From: Variovorax ginsengisoli
GTDB lineage: Bacteria; Pseudomonadota; Gammaproteobacteria; Burkholderiales; Burkholderiaceae_C
Assembly: GCF_030811835.1 (NCBI RefSeq)
Contig: NZ_JAUSRO010000001.1
Location: 62,001 to 126,000 of the forward strand
Length of the DNA stretch: 64,000 nt
Direction: 5' to 3'
Part shown: in pieces, positions 8,367 through 18,414 of the stretch
Position numbering within the stretch: position 1 is the stretch's first letter
Layout: the number at the start of each line of letters is the position of its first letter
Program-made: the position numbers and the translations under genes
The notes under the pieces: model-generated
Seen by the model: the letters and a program-made list of their open reading frames with translations, nothing else
What the model was told of the DNA's origin: nothing
Databases searched by the model: none

Positions 8367-9212
8367 TTATCGGCCAGTGGCGTCGGATGGGGTAGCGGGT
8401 GGCAACGCATCGAGCGCGGCACGGATTCCGCCGAGGAAGTCGCGCACGAGCGGTACCACCTGTTCGCGCGGCTGGCCGTCGATCAGCTGGATGATCCGGG
8501 TGCCGATGACGACCGCATCGGCCGACACGCCAACCGCCTGCGCGGTGGCGGCGTCGCGGATGCCGAAGCCCACGCCCACGGGGATGCCCACGTGCGCACG
8601 GATGCGCGGGATCATGCGGGCGACCGCGTCGGTGTCGAGGTGGCCGGCACCGGTCACGCCCTTGAGCGACACGTAGTAGACGTAGCCCGACGCAATGCGC
8701 GCAACCTGCGCCATGCGCTCTGCGGTGCTGGTGGGCGCCAGCAGGAAGATCAGGTCGATGCCCGCTTCGCGCAGCTGTCCGGCGAAAACCTCGCATTCCT
8801 CTGGCGGATAGTCGACCACCAGCAGGCCGTCGACGCCGGCGGCGGCCGCATCGCGGATGAAGCTGCCGGCGCCATGCACCAGGTCGTAGCGTTCGACCGG
8901 GTTGGCGTAGCCCATGAGCACGACCGGCGTGCGGTCGTCCGCTTGGCGGAAGGCCGCGACCATGGCCAGCACCTGCTTCATGCCCACGCCCATCGCCAGT
9001 GCGGCTTCGCCGGCCTTCTGGATCACCGGGCCGTCGGCCATCGGGTCGGAGAAGGGCACGCCGAGCTCGATCACGTCGGCCCCCGCCTCGACCATGCCGT
9101 GCATGAGTTCGGGCGTGATGTCGGCGAAGGGGAAGCCCGCAGTGACGTAAGGGATCAGGGCCTTGCGGCCGTCTTTCTGCAGGGCGGAGAAGGTGGCTGA
9201 AATACGGCTCAC
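8367..9212 (-). CDS. trpA: Tryptophan synthase alpha subunit, 281 aa
   Basis: Cleaves indole-3-glycerol phosphate to indole and glyceraldehyde-3-phosphate; the indole is channelled to TrpB. The TIM barrel shows the catalytic Glu in [16 protein letters not shown] (near residue 50) with the catalytic Asp shortly after, and the phosphate-binding [11 protein letters not shown] loop near residue 212. I chose the GTG at 9212: it overlaps the trpB stop (GTGA at 9209-9212), is preceded by GGGAGG, and gives the expected N-terminus ([11 protein letters not shown]). The longer frame upstream lies antisense-like within trpB and is not protein-like. Confidence 0.97.
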   Translation of the reverse strand: MSRISATFSALQKDGRKALIPYVTAGFPFADITPELMHGMVEAGADVIELGVPFSDPMADGPVIQKAGEAALAMGVGMKQVLAMVAAFRQADDRTPVVLMGYANPVERYDLVHGAGSFIRDAAAAGVDGLLVVDYPPEECEVFAGQLREAGIDLIFLLAPTSTAERMAQVARIASGYVYYVSLKGVTGAGHLDTDAVARMIPRIRAHVGIPVGVGFGIRDAATAQAVGVSADAVVIGTRIIQLIDGQPREQVVPLVRDFLGGIRAALDALPPATPSDATGR

Positions 9213-10465
9213 AGCGAACCTCCCTTCACGCTCAGGCCGCGCATCGAAGGGCGATCGTAGAAATCCACACCCGACAGATCGGCCACCGTGCCGATGTCCT
9301 TGTCGCCGCGTCCGGAGAGGTTGACCAGGATCGACTGGTCCGGGCGCATGGTCTTGGCCAGCTGCATGGCGTAAGCCACCGCATGGCTCGATTCGAGCGC
9401 GGGAATGATCCCTTCGGTGCGGCACAGGTAGTGGAAGGCTTCGAGCGCTTGCGCGTCGGTCACACCGACGTATTCGGCGCGGCCGATGTCCGCCAGGTAG
9501 GCATGTTCGGGGCCGACGCCCGGGTAGTCCAGGCCCGCGCTGATGCTGTGCGTCTCGGTCACCTGGCCATCCTCGTTCTGCAGGAGGTAGGTCCGGTTGC
9601 CGTGCAGCACGCCCGGGCTGCCCCGCAGGATCGAGGCCGAATGCTTGCCGCTGTCGAGGCCTTCGCCCGCGGCTTCGACGCCGATCAGGCGCGTGCCGGC
9701 GAACGGAATGTACGGGTGGAAGATGCCCATCGCGTTGCTGCCGCCGCCCACGCAGGCGATCACGGCATCGGGCTGCTTGCCTTGGCCGCCCAGCATGTCG
9801 GGCATCTGCGCGATGCATTCGGTGCCGATCACGCTCTGGAAGTCGCGCACCATCATCGGGTACGGGTGCGGGCCGGCCACCGTGCCAATGATGTAGAAGG
9901 TGTTTTCGACGTTGGTGACCCAGTCGCGCATGGCTTCGTTGAGCGCGTCCTTGAGCGTCTTGCTGCCCGATTCCACCGGCACCACCGTGGCGCCCAGCAG
10001 GTTCATGCGGTAGACGTTGGGACTCTGGCGCTTGACGTCCTGGCTGCCCATGTAGACCACGCATTCCAGTCCGTAGCGCGCGCAGATGGTGGCGGTCGCC
10101 ACGCCGTGCTGCCCCGCGCCGGTTTCGGCGATCACGCGCGGCTTGCCCATGCGCTTGGCGAGCATGGCCTGGCCGATCGTGTTGTTGATCTTGTGCGCGC
10201 CGGTGTGGTTGAGGTCTTCGCGCTTGAGGTAGATCTGCGCGCCGCCCACTTCGCTGCTGGTGCGCGCGGCGTGGTAGATCGGCGACGGCCGGCCCACGAA
10301 GTGCGCCAGCTCGTAGTTGAATTCGGCGAGGAATTCAGGGTCGTTCTTGTAGCGCTCGTAGGCCTCGCGCAGTTCCTGGATGGCGTGCGTGAGCGTCTCG
10401 CTCGCGAAAGTTCCGCCGTAGTTGCCGAAATGGCCGGTGGCGTCGGGCTGTTGGTAGTCGTTCAT
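9209..10465 (-). CDS. trpB: Tryptophan synthase beta subunit, 418 aa
   Basis: PLP enzyme that joins indole and serine to make tryptophan, in complex with TrpA. It begins with [19 protein letters not shown] sequence, has the PLP-lysine motif HTGAHKINN near residue 100, and the phosphate-binding GGGSNAMG near residue 245. The length is typical (about 400). The start is the ATG at 10465; the frame upstream to 10564 is not conserved-looking. The stop overlaps the trpA GTG, giving translational coupling that suits the fixed alpha2-beta2 stoichiometry. About 95 bases separate it from trpF. Confidence 0.98.
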   Translation of the reverse strand: MNDYQQPDATGHFGNYGGTFASETLTHAIQELREAYERYKNDPEFLAEFNYELAHFVGRPSPIYHAARTSSEVGGAQIYLKREDLNHTGAHKINNTIGQAMLAKRMGKPRVIAETGAGQHGVATATICARYGLECVVYMGSQDVKRQSPNVYRMNLLGATVVPVESGSKTLKDALNEAMRDWVTNVENTFYIIGTVAGPHPYPMMVRDFQSVIGTECIAQMPDMLGGQGKQPDAVIACVGGGSNAMGIFHPYIPFAGTRLIGVEAAGEGLDSGKHSASILRGSPGVLHGNRTYLLQNEDGQVTETHSISAGLDYPGVGPEHAYLADIGRAEYVGVTDAQALEAFHYLCRTEGIIPALESSHAVAYAMQLAKTMRPDQSILVNLSGRGDKDIGTVADLSGVDFYDRPSMRGLSVKGGSL

Positions 10466-10560
10466 GGTTCTCGATCGGTGGGCCGCGCGGACGAAGACCG
10501 GCGCGGCGGAATCAGGGCGATGAATTCGCTGAAGGGCAACAAGGCGCGCGGCCCGCCGCC

Positions 10561-11265
10561 TCAAACAGAGGCAACCTGGGCGCCGCGCACGGCTGCGACG
10601 AATTCCCGGATCTTGCCAGCGTCCTTGATGCCCTTGGAGGCTTCGACGCCGGAGCTCACGTCAACGGCCAGCGACCTGCATCGCGGCCGGAGCTGGCGAA
10701 TGCCATCGGCCACGTTTGCAGGTGTGAGTCCACCACTCAAGACGAGGTGAGCGTCGACGGCGGTTGGAAGAAGTGACCAATCGAATGCCTTGCCGCCTCC
10801 GCCAAATCCGTCGACATGCGCGTCGAGCAGGATGGCCTGGGCGTGGGAGTAATCGGACGCGTATTTTACGAGGTCGAAGCCTGCCCCTGCCGCACCCAGT
10901 GGAATACGGGCGGCGCGCAGGAATCGGTGCGCGCCGTGGCCGCTGGCTTCCAGGCACTGCGCGGGCGATTCGTCGCCGTGGAACTGGGCAACGGCGCCAG
11001 GCACGGCGGCCAGCGCCCGCAGCACCGTCGCAGGCGCTTCGTTGACGAACAGCAATACCGGCGTGACGAAGGGCGGCAGACGCGCGGCCAGCGCCGCGGC
11101 GCGTTCGATGCCCACCGCGCGCGCGCTTTGGGCGTAGAGCACGAAGCCCATGGCGTCGGCGCCTGCATCGACGGCCGCGTCGACGTCGGCTTCACGTGTG
11201 AGGCCGCAGATCTTGATGCGCGTGAAGGCGTTCATGCTGGCAGACAGGGTCGCGGGCGGATTCAT
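10561..11265 (-). CDS. trpF: Phosphoribosylanthranilate isomerase, 234 aa
   Basis: Third step of tryptophan synthesis from anthranilate: isomerises N-(5-phosphoribosyl)anthranilate to CdRP. The signature Cys lies in [10 protein letters not shown] near residues 17-26 and the catalytic Asp in [20 protein letters not shown] second phosphate loop (VDVSSGVE) is near the C-terminus. The ATG at 11265 overlaps the truA stop as ATGA and is preferred; an internal ATG at 11235 ([11 protein letters not shown]) would fit homologues equally well. The other trp genes (trpE/G/D/C) are not in the window. Confidence 0.96.
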   Translation of the reverse strand: MNPPATLSASMNAFTRIKICGLTREADVDAAVDAGADAMGFVLYAQSARAVGIERAAALAARLPPFVTPVLLFVNEAPATVLRALAAVPGAVAQFHGDESPAQCLEASGHGAHRFLRAARIPLGAAGAGFDLVKYASDYSHAQAILLDAHVDGFGGGGKAFDWSLLPTAVDAHLVLSGGLTPANVADGIRQLRPRCRSLAVDVSSGVEASKGIKDAGKIREFVAAVRGAQVASV

Positions 11266-12083
11266 GGCGCGCCATCATACGCAGCGCCACTGGCCTGCCA
11301 GGTCGCCTCCGCAGGCAGGCCCCAGGCGGCGTCGTAGAGCGGGCCGCGGAAATAAAGGCCGCTGGCCGAAAAAGTCGGCGCGGCAACCTTGCGGCTGCGC
11401 GCGGCCAACACCTCGGCGATCCATTGCGGTGACTCGTCGCCATGACCCACGCGCACCAGGCAGCCCATGATGTTGCGGATCATGTGGTGGAGGAAGGCGT
11501 CGGCCTCGAACTCGAAATGCCAGCTGCACCGCTCCGGGTCGGGCCCGTCGGCGTGGCGGCTGATGGCGATGCGGCGCACGGTCTTCACGGGCGAGCGCGC
11601 CTGGCAGGCCGAGGCACGGAAGGAGCTGAAGTCGTGCTCTCCGATCAGCAGCGCAGCGGCCGCGCGCATGGCATCGCCGTCGAGCGGGCGCATCGACCAG
11701 CCCACGCGGCCCGCGTCCAGGCTCGGGCGCACCGGCGACTGCGACAGCACGTAGAGATAGCGCCGCGACAACGCGCTGGCGCGGCAGTGGAAGGCATCGG
11801 GCACCGGATGCGCCCACTGGATGGCGATGTCCGGCGGCAGGTAGCGGTTGGTGCCGCGCACCCACGAGAACGGCGTGCGCTCGATGTCGGTGTCGAAGTG
11901 GACCACCTGCATCAGGCCGTGCACGCCGGTGTCGGTGCGTCCGGCGCACAGCGTGGAGATGCGCTGCGCGGCAAAGCGCGCGAGCGCAGCTTCAAGCTTG
12001 TCCTGCACGGTCTGGCCCGAGCGCTGGCTCTGCCAGCCCTGGTAGGCCTGGCCGTGGTAGCGGACGCCGAGTGCCAGCCTCAA
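11262..12083 (-). CDS. truA: tRNA pseudouridine(38-40) synthase TruA, 273 aa
   Basis: Makes pseudouridine at positions 38-40 in tRNA anticodon arms. The catalytic Asp lies in the AGRTDTGVH motif (about residues 47-55). Other family marks are the early YHGQAYQGWQ and the C-terminal HHMIRNIMG segment. The only suitable start is a TTG at 12083, which gives the usual N-terminus (MRLALGVRYHG); no upstream in-frame start exists before the asd stop. It sits 13 bases after asd. In Burkholderia and Ralstonia I recall fimV between asd and truA; no such gene is here. Confidence 0.95.
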   Translation of the reverse strand: MRLALGVRYHGQAYQGWQSQRSGQTVQDKLEAALARFAAQRISTLCAGRTDTGVHGLMQVVHFDTDIERTPFSWVRGTNRYLPPDIAIQWAHPVPDAFHCRASALSRRYLYVLSQSPVRPSLDAGRVGWSMRPLDGDAMRAAAALLIGEHDFSSFRASACQARSPVKTVRRIAISRHADGPDPERCSWHFEFEADAFLHHMIRNIMGCLVRVGHGDESPQWIAEVLAARSRKVAAPTFSASGLYFRGPLYDAAWGLPAEATWQASGAAYDGAP

Positions 12084-12096
12084 GTTCGCACGACGC

Positions 12097-13254
12097 TCAG
12101 GCTTCGAGCAGGATGCGCAGCATGCGGCGCAGCGGTTCGGCCGCGCCCCACAGCAGCTGGTCGCCGATGGTGAAGGCGCCGACGTATTCCGGGCCCATCG
12201 CCAGCTTGCGGATGCGGCCGACCGGAATGTCCATGGTGCCGGTCACGGCCACGGGCGTCAGGTGCTTGACGGTGGCCTCGCGCGTGTTCGGCACGACCTT
12301 GGCCCAGGGGTTGTCGGCGGCGATCAGCGCTTCGATGTCGGCCAGCGGCACGTTCTTCTTGAGCTTGAAGGTCAGCGCCTGGCTGTGGCAGCGCATCGCG
12401 CCCACGCGCACGCAGAAGCCGTCGACCGGCGTGGCGGCCGTGCCGAAGCCCGCGCCCTGTCCGAGGATCTTGTTGGTTTCGGCGCCGCCCTTCCATTCTT
12501 CCTTGGACATGCCCCATTCGGCATCGTCCTGGCTCTTGCCCAGGCCCAGGTCCTTGTCGATCCACGGGATCAACGAACCGCCCAGCGGTGCCCCGAAGTT
12601 GGCCGTCTCGACAGTGCTCAGGTTCTGCTGCTTGTGAAGCACCTTGCGGTCGATTTCGAGGATGGCCGACTTGGGGTCGTCCAGCAACGCGCGCACTTCG
12701 GCGTTGAGCGTGCCGAACTGGGTGAGCAGCTCGCGCATGTGCTGCGCACCGCCGCCCGAAGCCGCCTGGTAGGTCATGCTGGTCATCCATTCGACCAGGC
12801 CGGCCTTGTAGAGCGCGCCCACGCCCATCAACATGCAGCTCACGGTGCAGTTGCCGCCGATCCAGTTCTTGCCGCCCTTGGACAGGGCATTCTGGATCAC
12901 GGGCAGGTTGACCGGATCGAGCACGATGATCGCGTCGTCGTTCATGCGCAGGGTGGAGGCGGCGTCGATCCAGTGGCCGTTCCAGCCGGCAGCGCGCAGC
13001 TTGGGGAAGACGGCGCTGGTGTAGTCGCCGCCTTGGGCGGTGATGATGATGTCGCAGCGCTGGAGGGCGGCAATGTCGTGCGCGTCCTGCAGCGTGCCTT
13101 CGTTCTTCGCCATCGCCGGGGCCTTGCCGCCCGCGTTGGAGGTCGAGAAGAACACAGGCTCGATCAGGTCAAAGTCCTTCTCTGCCACCATGCGGTCCAT
13201 CAGGACCGAACCCACCATGCCGCGCCAGCCGACGAGGCCCACCAACTTGCTCAT
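12097..13254 (-). CDS. asd: Aspartate-semialdehyde dehydrogenase, 385 aa
   Basis: NADPH-dependent reduction of aspartyl phosphate to aspartate semialdehyde, the branch point to lysine/DAP, methionine and threonine. The Rossmann motif [13 protein letters not shown] is N-terminal and the active-site Cys lies in [12 protein letters not shown] near residue 135, as in the Gram-negative enzyme. The start is the ATG at 13254 with a GAAGGGCG ribosome binding site; an in-frame codon five residues upstream is less likely. A 33-codon Thr/Ile/Val-rich ORF lies about 100 bases upstream on the same strand and may be a leader peptide. truA follows after 13 bases. Confidence 0.97.
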   Translation of the reverse strand: MSKLVGLVGWRGMVGSVLMDRMVAEKDFDLIEPVFFSTSNAGGKAPAMAKNEGTLQDAHDIAALQRCDIIITAQGGDYTSAVFPKLRAAGWNGHWIDAASTLRMNDDAIIVLDPVNLPVIQNALSKGGKNWIGGNCTVSCMLMGVGALYKAGLVEWMTSMTYQAASGGGAQHMRELLTQFGTLNAEVRALLDDPKSAILEIDRKVLHKQQNLSTVETANFGAPLGGSLIPWIDKDLGLGKSQDDAEWGMSKEEWKGGAETNKILGQGAGFGTAATPVDGFCVRVGAMRCHSQALTFKLKKNVPLADIEALIAADNPWAKVVPNTREATVKHLTPVAVTGTMDIPVGRIRKLAMGPEYVGAFTIGDQLLWGAAEPLRRMLRILLEA

Positions 13255-13352
13255 GTCAACGCCCTTCAATAGATAAATATTCCCGCAATCAGCAACGGCC
13301 GAGGGGCCCGGCTCGTCTGGCCGGGAGAGGGCGCACGACGAACCAGGCTGGA

Positions 13353-13454
13353 TCAGCCCTTAATGGTCGTGGTTTTGATGATGGTTGCGCGCACGACCAC
13401 ACCGGCCTGGGCGGCGGATGCTGAGTTCAGGGTGAACGGGCGGGCGGCAAACAT
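13353..13454 (-). CDS. Candidate Thr/Ile leader peptide upstream of asd, 33 aa
   Basis: A 33-codon ORF from ATG 13454 to TGA 13353, ending 98 bases before the asd start. Its C-terminal half is a run of Val, Thr, Ile and Lys codons ([15 protein letters not shown]), resembling in composition the thrL/ilvL peptides that sense charged Thr- and Ile-tRNA. It stands before asd, an enzyme of threonine (hence isoleucine) synthesis. A -10-like TACAAT lies only eight bases upstream, so the message could be nearly leaderless. Between it and asd a CCCGGC-loop-GCCGGG hairpin is visible (about 13302-13320) but no U-tract, so a standard attenuator is not proven. Confidence 0.45.
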   Translation of the reverse strand: MFAARPFTLNSASAAQAGVVVRATIIKTTTIKG

Positions 13455-13461
13455 GGCACAT

Positions 13462-13467
13462 ATTGTA
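13462..13467 (-). promoter_or_regulatory. -10-like TACAAT before the asd leader ORF
   Basis: TACAAT on the minus strand, eight bases from the ATG of the 33-codon ORF. No convincing -35 hexamer is seen at 16-18 bases. If used, transcription would begin next to the ATG. It lies in the 5' flank of the divergent SRPBCC gene. Confidence 0.4.
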
Positions 13468-13529
13468 GCGGATGTGCGTCGGATGGTGTATGAACGGTGC
13501 TCGTTCGAACAGCACACAGGAGCTTCGCC

Positions 13530-13976
13530 ATGCCCACCGGTACCGTCCGACTCCATCGCATCCTCAAGGCCCCGCCCGACAAGGTCTATCGCGCTTTCAT
13601 CGATCCCGACGCCATGGCGCGGTGGCTGCCGCCTCATGGCTTTCTCTGCAAGGTCCATCACTTCGAGCCGCGGGTGGGCGGGACGTTCAGGATGTCCTTT
13701 CTCAACTTCTCCAGCGGCAACGCGCACGCCTTTGGCGGCGAATACCTGGAGCTCGTCCCCGGCGAACGCATTCGCTACACGGACAAGTTCGAGGACCCGA
13801 ACCTGCCTGGAGAGATCCAGGTCACGGTGGAACTCAAGGCCGTGTCCTGCGGCACGGAACTGAGCGTCGTGCAGGCCGGCATTCCGGAGGTCATTCCCGT
13901 GGAGATGTGCTATCTGGGCTGGCAGGAATCGTTGGCGCAACTCGCGCTGCTGGTGGAGCCTGTCATCCCGGGCTGA
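13530..13976 (+). CDS. SRPBCC/AHSA1-family protein, 148 aa
   Basis: A small soluble START/Bet v1-like (SRPBCC, activator-of-Hsp90 ATPase homology) protein. It opens with the family pattern RLHRILKAPPDKVYRAFIDP followed by DAMARWLPPHGF, and later has GGTFRMSF and a YLELVPGERIRYTDKFE segment. These domains bind hydrophobic ligands, and bacterial members are rarely assigned a ligand. The ATG at 13530 has a good AGGAG site (cacacaggagcttcgcc). It is the only plus-strand gene in the leu-asd-trp block and separates leuB from asd; its promoter region overlaps that of the asd leader. Confidence 0.85.
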   Translation: MPTGTVRLHRILKAPPDKVYRAFIDPDAMARWLPPHGFLCKVHHFEPRVGGTFRMSFLNFSSGNAHAFGGEYLELVPGERIRYTDKFEDPNLPGEIQVTVELKAVSCGTELSVVQAGIPEVIPVEMCYLGWQESLAQLALLVEPVIPG

Positions 13977-14040
13977 GCCCGCATCGGACAAGGAGCAGGG
14001 CACCCCCAGCAACCGGGCGCGTGAACCGCCGATCAAAGAC

Positions 14041-15111
14041 TCAGGCCAGCGCCTTGAGCACCGCGTCGCCCATCTCCACCGTGCCGACCTTCGTCGTGCC
14101 CGCGCTGTAGATGTCCGGCGTGCGCAGGCCCTGGGCCAGCACCTTCTTCACGGCCGTCTCGATGCGCTGGGCAGCGTCTTCCTGGTTGAGCGAGTAGCGC
14201 AGCATCATGGCGGCGCTCAGGATGGTCGCCAGCGGGTTGGCCACGCCTTTGCCCGCAATGTCGGGCGCGCTGCCGTGGCTCGGTTCGTACAGGCCCTGGT
14301 TGCTTGCATTGAGCGAGGCCGACGGCAGCATGCCGATCGAGCCGGTGAGCATGGCGGCCTCGTCCGACAGGATGTCGCCGAACATGTTGCCGGTCACGAT
14401 CACGTCGAACTTCTTGGGCGCCTTCACGAGTTGCATGGCTGCGTTGTCGACATACATGTGGTCGAGCTCAACGTCGGGGTATTCCTTGCCGACCTCGGTC
14501 ACGATGTCCTTCCAGAACTGGAAGGTCTCCAGCACGTTGGCCTTGTCCACGCTGGTCACGCGCTTGCTGCGCTTGCGGGCGGCCTCGAATGCAACGCGTG
14601 CGATGCGCTCGACTTCGGGGCGCGAGTAGCGCATCGTGTCGAAGGCTTCGTCCGCGCCCGGGAAATGCCCGTCGACAGCCGTGCGGCGGCCGCGGGGCTG
14701 ACCGAAGTAGATGTCGCCGGTCAGCTCGCGGATGATGAGGATGTCCAGGCCGGCGATGAGCTCGGGCTTGAGGCTGGACGCGTCCACCAGCTGCTCGTAG
14801 CAGATGGCCGGGCGGAAGTTGGCGAACAGGCCCAGGTTCTTGCGCAGGCCCAGGATGGCCTGCTCAGGGCGCAGCGGCCGGTCGAGCTTGTCGTACTTCC
14901 AGTCGCCGACGGCACCGAACAGCACCGCGTCGGCTTCCTTGGCGAGCTTGAGCGTGGCGTCGGGCAGCGGATGGCCGTGCGCCTCGTAGGCGGCGCCGCC
15001 GACCAGGGCCGTTTCCATCTCGAAGGGCAGGTCGAGTGCATCCAGCACGCGGATGGCTTGCGCGACGATTTCGGTGCCGATGCCGTCACCCGGGAGAACT
15101 GCGATTTTCAT
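14041..15111 (-). CDS. leuB: 3-isopropylmalate dehydrogenase, 356 aa
   Basis: NAD-dependent oxidative decarboxylation of 3-isopropylmalate in leucine synthesis; dimeric and cytoplasmic. It starts [15 protein letters not shown] and carries the Arg/Lys substrate residues, the Asp-rich metal site in [12 protein letters not shown], and [11 protein letters not shown] then [19 protein letters not shown] near the C-terminus. The length matches the family. It follows leuD by about 55 bases. Its 3' end faces the SRPBCC gene 64 bases away. Confidence 0.97.
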   Translation of the reverse strand: MKIAVLPGDGIGTEIVAQAIRVLDALDLPFEMETALVGGAAYEAHGHPLPDATLKLAKEADAVLFGAVGDWKYDKLDRPLRPEQAILGLRKNLGLFANFRPAICYEQLVDASSLKPELIAGLDILIIRELTGDIYFGQPRGRRTAVDGHFPGADEAFDTMRYSRPEVERIARVAFEAARKRSKRVTSVDKANVLETFQFWKDIVTEVGKEYPDVELDHMYVDNAAMQLVKAPKKFDVIVTGNMFGDILSDEAAMLTGSIGMLPSASLNASNQGLYEPSHGSAPDIAGKGVANPLATILSAAMMLRYSLNQEDAAQRIETAVKKVLAQGLRTPDIYSAGTTKVGTVEMGDAVLKALA

Positions 15112-15166
15112 TGTGGAGGTCTGTGGATTGGAAGAAAGGAAGGAAGGGGGAGTGCGGCTGCGCCGG

Positions 15167-15817
15167 TCAGCTCACCATCGTGTGCGCGAGCCAGGGCTTG
15201 GTGGCCAGGCGTTCGGCCTCGAAGGCGGTGATCTTGTCCTTGTGGCGCAGCGTCAGGCCGATGTCGTCCAGGCCATTCATCAGGCAGTACTTGCGAAAGG
15301 CCTGCACGTCGAAGGCGAACTCGCCGCCGTCAGGCTTGACGACCACCTGGCGCTCCAGGTCGACGGTCAGCTTATAGCCCGCAAAGGCGAAGGTCTCGTC
15401 GAACAGTTGGGCCACCTGCGCTTCAGGCAGCACGATGGGCAGCAGGCCGTTCTTGAAGCTGTTGTTGAAGAAGATGTCGGCGTAGCTCGGCGCGATGATG
15501 GCGCGAAAGCCGTACTGGTCGAGCGCCCAAGGCGCGTGCTCGCGCGACGAGCCGCAGCCGAAGTTCTTGCGCGCGAGCAGCACCGACGCGCCGGCATAGC
15601 GCGGCTGGTTCAGCACGAAGTCGGGGTTGGGCTTGCGGCTGGCCGGGTCCTGGCCCGGAAAGCCGGCGTCGAGGTAGCGCCATTCGTCGAACAGGTTCAC
15701 GCCGAAGCCGGTCTTCTTGATCGACTTGAGGAACTGCTTGGGGATGATGGCGTCGGTGTCGACGTTCTCGCGGTCCATGGGGGCCACGAGGCCCTGGTGC
15801 ACGGTGAATTTCTGCAT
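15167..15817 (-). CDS. leuD: 3-isopropylmalate dehydratase small subunit, 216 aa
   Basis: Small (swivel-domain) subunit of isopropylmalate isomerase, partner of LeuC. Family marks are [20 protein letters not shown] near residues 18-37, the conserved [14 protein letters not shown] near residues 91-104, and the [12 protein letters not shown] segment. Length is typical for the proteobacterial form. It lies 16 bases downstream of leuC, in the same operon. No motif is missing. Confidence 0.97.
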   Translation of the reverse strand: MQKFTVHQGLVAPMDRENVDTDAIIPKQFLKSIKKTGFGVNLFDEWRYLDAGFPGQDPASRKPNPDFVLNQPRYAGASVLLARKNFGCGSSREHAPWALDQYGFRAIIAPSYADIFFNNSFKNGLLPIVLPEAQVAQLFDETFAFAGYKLTVDLERQVVVKPDGGEFAFDVQAFRKYCLMNGLDDIGLTLRHKDKITAFEAERLATKPWLAHTMVS

Positions 15818-15833
15818 GGTTGTCTTCCAGGAA

Positions 15834-17255
15834 TCAGGCGAAGGTTCGGACGTCGACGAAGTGGCCGTGCACCGCAGCGGCGGCGGCCATGGCCGGGCTC
15901 ACGAGGTGGGTTCGGCCACCCGCGCCTTGCCGGCCTTCGAAGTTGCGGTTGCTGGTGCTGGCGCAACGCTCGCCGGGTTCCAGCCGGTCGGCGTTCATCG
16001 CCAGGCACATCGAGCATCCGGGCTCGCGCCACTCGAAGCCCGCAGCCTTGAAGATCAAGTCGAGGCCTTCACGTTCGGCCTGCTCCTTCACCACGCCCGA
16101 TCCAGGCACCACCATCGCCAGCTTGACGTTCCTGGCGACCTTCTGGCCCAGCTTCTGCACCACGGCTGCGGCTTCGCGCATGTCCTCGATGCGGCTGTTG
16201 GTGCAGGAGCCGATGAACACCTTGTCGATGAAGATGTCGTTCATCGCCTTGTTGGGTTCCAGGCCCATGTAGGTGAGCGCGCGTTCGATCGCACCGCGCT
16301 TGTTGGCGTCCTTCTCCTTGTCCGGATCCGGCACGCGCCCGTCCACGGGCAGCACCATCTCGGGCGAGGTGCCCCAGGTGATCTGCGGCTTGATCTGGGT
16401 GGCATCGAGCTCGACCACCGCGTCGAAATGCGCGCCGGGGTCGGACTGCAGCGTCTTCCAGTAGCTGACGGCGTGGTCCCACTCGACGCCGGTGGGCGCG
16501 AGCGGGCGGCCTTTGACGTAGTCGATGGTCTTCTGGTCGACCGCCACCAGGCCCGCACGCGCGCCTGCCTCGATCGCCATGTTGCAGACGGTCATGCGGC
16601 CTTCCATGCTCAGGTCGCGAATGGCCGAGCCTGCGAACTCGATGGTGTAGCCGGTGCCGCCGGCCGTGCCGATGCGCCCGATGATGGCCAGCACGATGTC
16701 CTTGGCGGTGCAGCCCAGCGGCAGCTTGCCTTCGACCTTCACCAGCATGTTCCTGGCCTTCTTGCCGAGCAGCGTCTGCGTGGCCATCACGTGCTCGACC
16801 TCACTGGTGCCAATGCCATGCGCCAGCGCGCCGAAGGCGCCGTGCGTCGAGGTGTGCGAGTCGCCGCAAACCACCGTCATGCCCGGCAGCGTGGCGCCCG
16901 ACTCGGGGCCGATCACGTGCACGATGCCTTGGCGCTTGCTCAGGAAGGGGAAGAACGCGGCAGAGCCGAATTCGGCAATGTTGCTGTCCAGCGTGGTGAT
17001 CTGTTCCTTGCTGGTGGCGTCGGCGATGCCGGCGTAGCCGCGTTCCCAGCCGGTCGTGGGTGTGTTGTGGTCGGCGGTGGCGACCACCGAGCTGATGCGC
17101 CAGAGCTTGCGGCCGGCCACGCGCAGACCTTCGAAGGCCTGGGGGCTGGTGACTTCATGCACCAGATGGCGGTCGATGTAGAGGATGGCCGTGCCATCTT
17201 CTTCCGTGTGGACGACGTGTTCGTCCCAGAGTTTGTCGTAGAGCGTGCGTGCCAT
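15834..17255 (-). CDS. leuC: 3-isopropylmalate dehydratase large subunit, 473 aa
   Basis: Catalytic subunit of isopropylmalate isomerase; carries a [4Fe-4S] cluster bound by Cys in [17 protein letters not shown] and CSMCLAMN. The N-terminus ([12 protein letters not shown]) and the [19 protein letters not shown] segment are typical of the aconitase superfamily LeuC branch. The length is normal. The start is the ATG at 17255, 39 bases downstream of the LysR gene on the same strand, so LysR and leuCDB may be read together. Iron-sulphur dependence links it to the iron-rich TCA enzymes nearby, but not by direct regulation that I can see. Confidence 0.97.
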   Translation of the reverse strand: MARTLYDKLWDEHVVHTEEDGTAILYIDRHLVHEVTSPQAFEGLRVAGRKLWRISSVVATADHNTPTTGWERGYAGIADATSKEQITTLDSNIAEFGSAAFFPFLSKRQGIVHVIGPESGATLPGMTVVCGDSHTSTHGAFGALAHGIGTSEVEHVMATQTLLGKKARNMLVKVEGKLPLGCTAKDIVLAIIGRIGTAGGTGYTIEFAGSAIRDLSMEGRMTVCNMAIEAGARAGLVAVDQKTIDYVKGRPLAPTGVEWDHAVSYWKTLQSDPGAHFDAVVELDATQIKPQITWGTSPEMVLPVDGRVPDPDKEKDANKRGAIERALTYMGLEPNKAMNDIFIDKVFIGSCTNSRIEDMREAAAVVQKLGQKVARNVKLAMVVPGSGVVKEQAEREGLDLIFKAAGFEWREPGCSMCLAMNADRLEPGERCASTSNRNFEGRQGAGGRTHLVSPAMAAAAAVHGHFVDVRTFA

Positions 17256-17294
17256 GGTTTTTGGTCTTTCGTGGGGAATCGGAGTGGGAGTGGG

Positions 17295-18278
17295 TCAGGC
17301 GAGCGACGTCGCAATGGCCCTGGGCTCGGCCCGTGTGCGTACTGCTTCGCCGGAAGCCTGCAGGTGGGCCACCAGCGTGCGGGCGGCCACCGGGAGCGTC
17401 GAGAAGTCGCGTGCCACCAGGCGGATTTCGCGCTGCGCCCAGTCGTTGGTCAGCGCCACACTGGTGAGCCGGCGGCCGACGCCACCACGCATGAGTTCGA
17501 AGGCGCCGCCGGGCATCACGCCGATGCCCAGGCCGTTCTCGATCATGCGGCACATGGCGTCCAGGCCGGTCACATGGATGCGCAGCTTGATGCTGCGGCC
17601 TGCAGCCATGGCTGCCTGGCGGGTGGCCACGTAGATCGAGCTGTTGGTGTGCAGGCCGACGTGGTCATGGTCGAGCGAGGCCATGAAATCGAGCGGTCCC
17701 TGGTCGGCGAGTGCGTGGCCGGTGGGCACGATCAGCACGAGCCGGTCGTGGCGGTAGACGAGGCTTTGGAGTTCGCTGGCGCCCTCGGCCAGGTGGCAGA
17801 TGCCCAGATCGGCGGCGCCTTCCTGCACAGCGCGCAGCACCTCGGTGCTCAGGTGCTCCTCCAGGTCGATCTTGATTTCTTCATGGGCGCGCCGGAACAC
17901 ACCCAGGTCTTCCGGCAGGAACTGCACGATGGCCGAGATGTTGGCATGCACCCGCACGTGGCCACGCACACCGTCGGCGTACTCGCTGAGTTCGCCCTGC
18001 ATCTTCTCCAGGCTGTAGAGCACCGAGCGGGCATGGTGCAACAGGCTTTCGCCCGCGGGTGTCAGGTCGACGCCGCGCGTGTGGCGGTAGAGCAGGGGCG
18101 TGCCGAGCGTGGCTTCGAGGTCGGACAGGCGCTTGCTGATGGCCGATGCCGCAATGAACTCGCGCTCCGCCGCCCGACCGATGCTGCCCAGTTCGCAGAC
18201 TGCGACGAACAACTGCAGCGACGTGAGGTCGATGCGTCGGGCGAAGCTGCGTTCGGTGGTGGTCAGGGCTTTGGACAT
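17295..18278 (-). CDS. LysR-family transcriptional regulator, 327 aa
   Basis: An N-terminal winged helix-turn-helix occupies about residues 16-75 (DLTSLQLFVAVCELGSIGRA, then the recognition helix around AISKRLSDLEATLG). A periplasmic-binding-protein-like effector domain follows from about residue 100. Co-directional and 39 bases before leuC, it may regulate the leu operon, possibly with isopropylmalate as effector as for LeuO/LeuR-like proteins elsewhere; this is inferred from position only. The start at ATG 18278 gives a normal length, somewhat long at the N-terminus. No T-N11-A site was assigned with confidence. Confidence 0.9.
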   Translation of the reverse strand: MSKALTTTERSFARRIDLTSLQLFVAVCELGSIGRAAEREFIAASAISKRLSDLEATLGTPLLYRHTRGVDLTPAGESLLHHARSVLYSLEKMQGELSEYADGVRGHVRVHANISAIVQFLPEDLGVFRRAHEEIKIDLEEHLSTEVLRAVQEGAADLGICHLAEGASELQSLVYRHDRLVLIVPTGHALADQGPLDFMASLDHDHVGLHTNSSIYVATRQAAMAAGRSIKLRIHVTGLDAMCRMIENGLGIGVMPGGAFELMRGGVGRRLTSVALTNDWAQREIRLVARDFSTLPVAARTLVAHLQASGEAVRTRAEPRAIATSLA

Positions 18279-18368
18279 CGTGAGTCAAGATGTGGGAGGG
18301 CTATTGTCCTATGTGTCGCCTCCGTTTGTCATCGTGATCCACGATGGCCCCGCTGCCTTCGCGAGATG

Positions 18369-18392
18369 AAAAAAGCGGGCCCGTGGCCCGCT
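18369..18392 (-). terminator. Rho-independent terminator after the entericidin-like gene
   Basis: On the minus strand the stem AGCGGGCC / GGCCCGCT closes on an ACG loop and is followed by TTTTTT. It begins about 20 bases after the stop of the lipoprotein gene and precedes the LysR gene, so it separates the two units. Confidence 0.85.
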
Positions 18393-18414
18393 CGTTTCCA
18401 GGTGAAGAACCGGA

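Noticed and set aside
9213..10064. N-terminal extension of trpA into trpB
   Set aside because: The frame is open by composition only; the GTG at 9212 gives the conserved TrpA start and overlaps the trpB stop.
13455..14036. Long minus-strand ORF containing the asd leader peptide frame
   Set aside because: The upstream part is antisense to the SRPBCC gene, which has a good ribosome binding site and family match; only the last 33 codons lie outside it.
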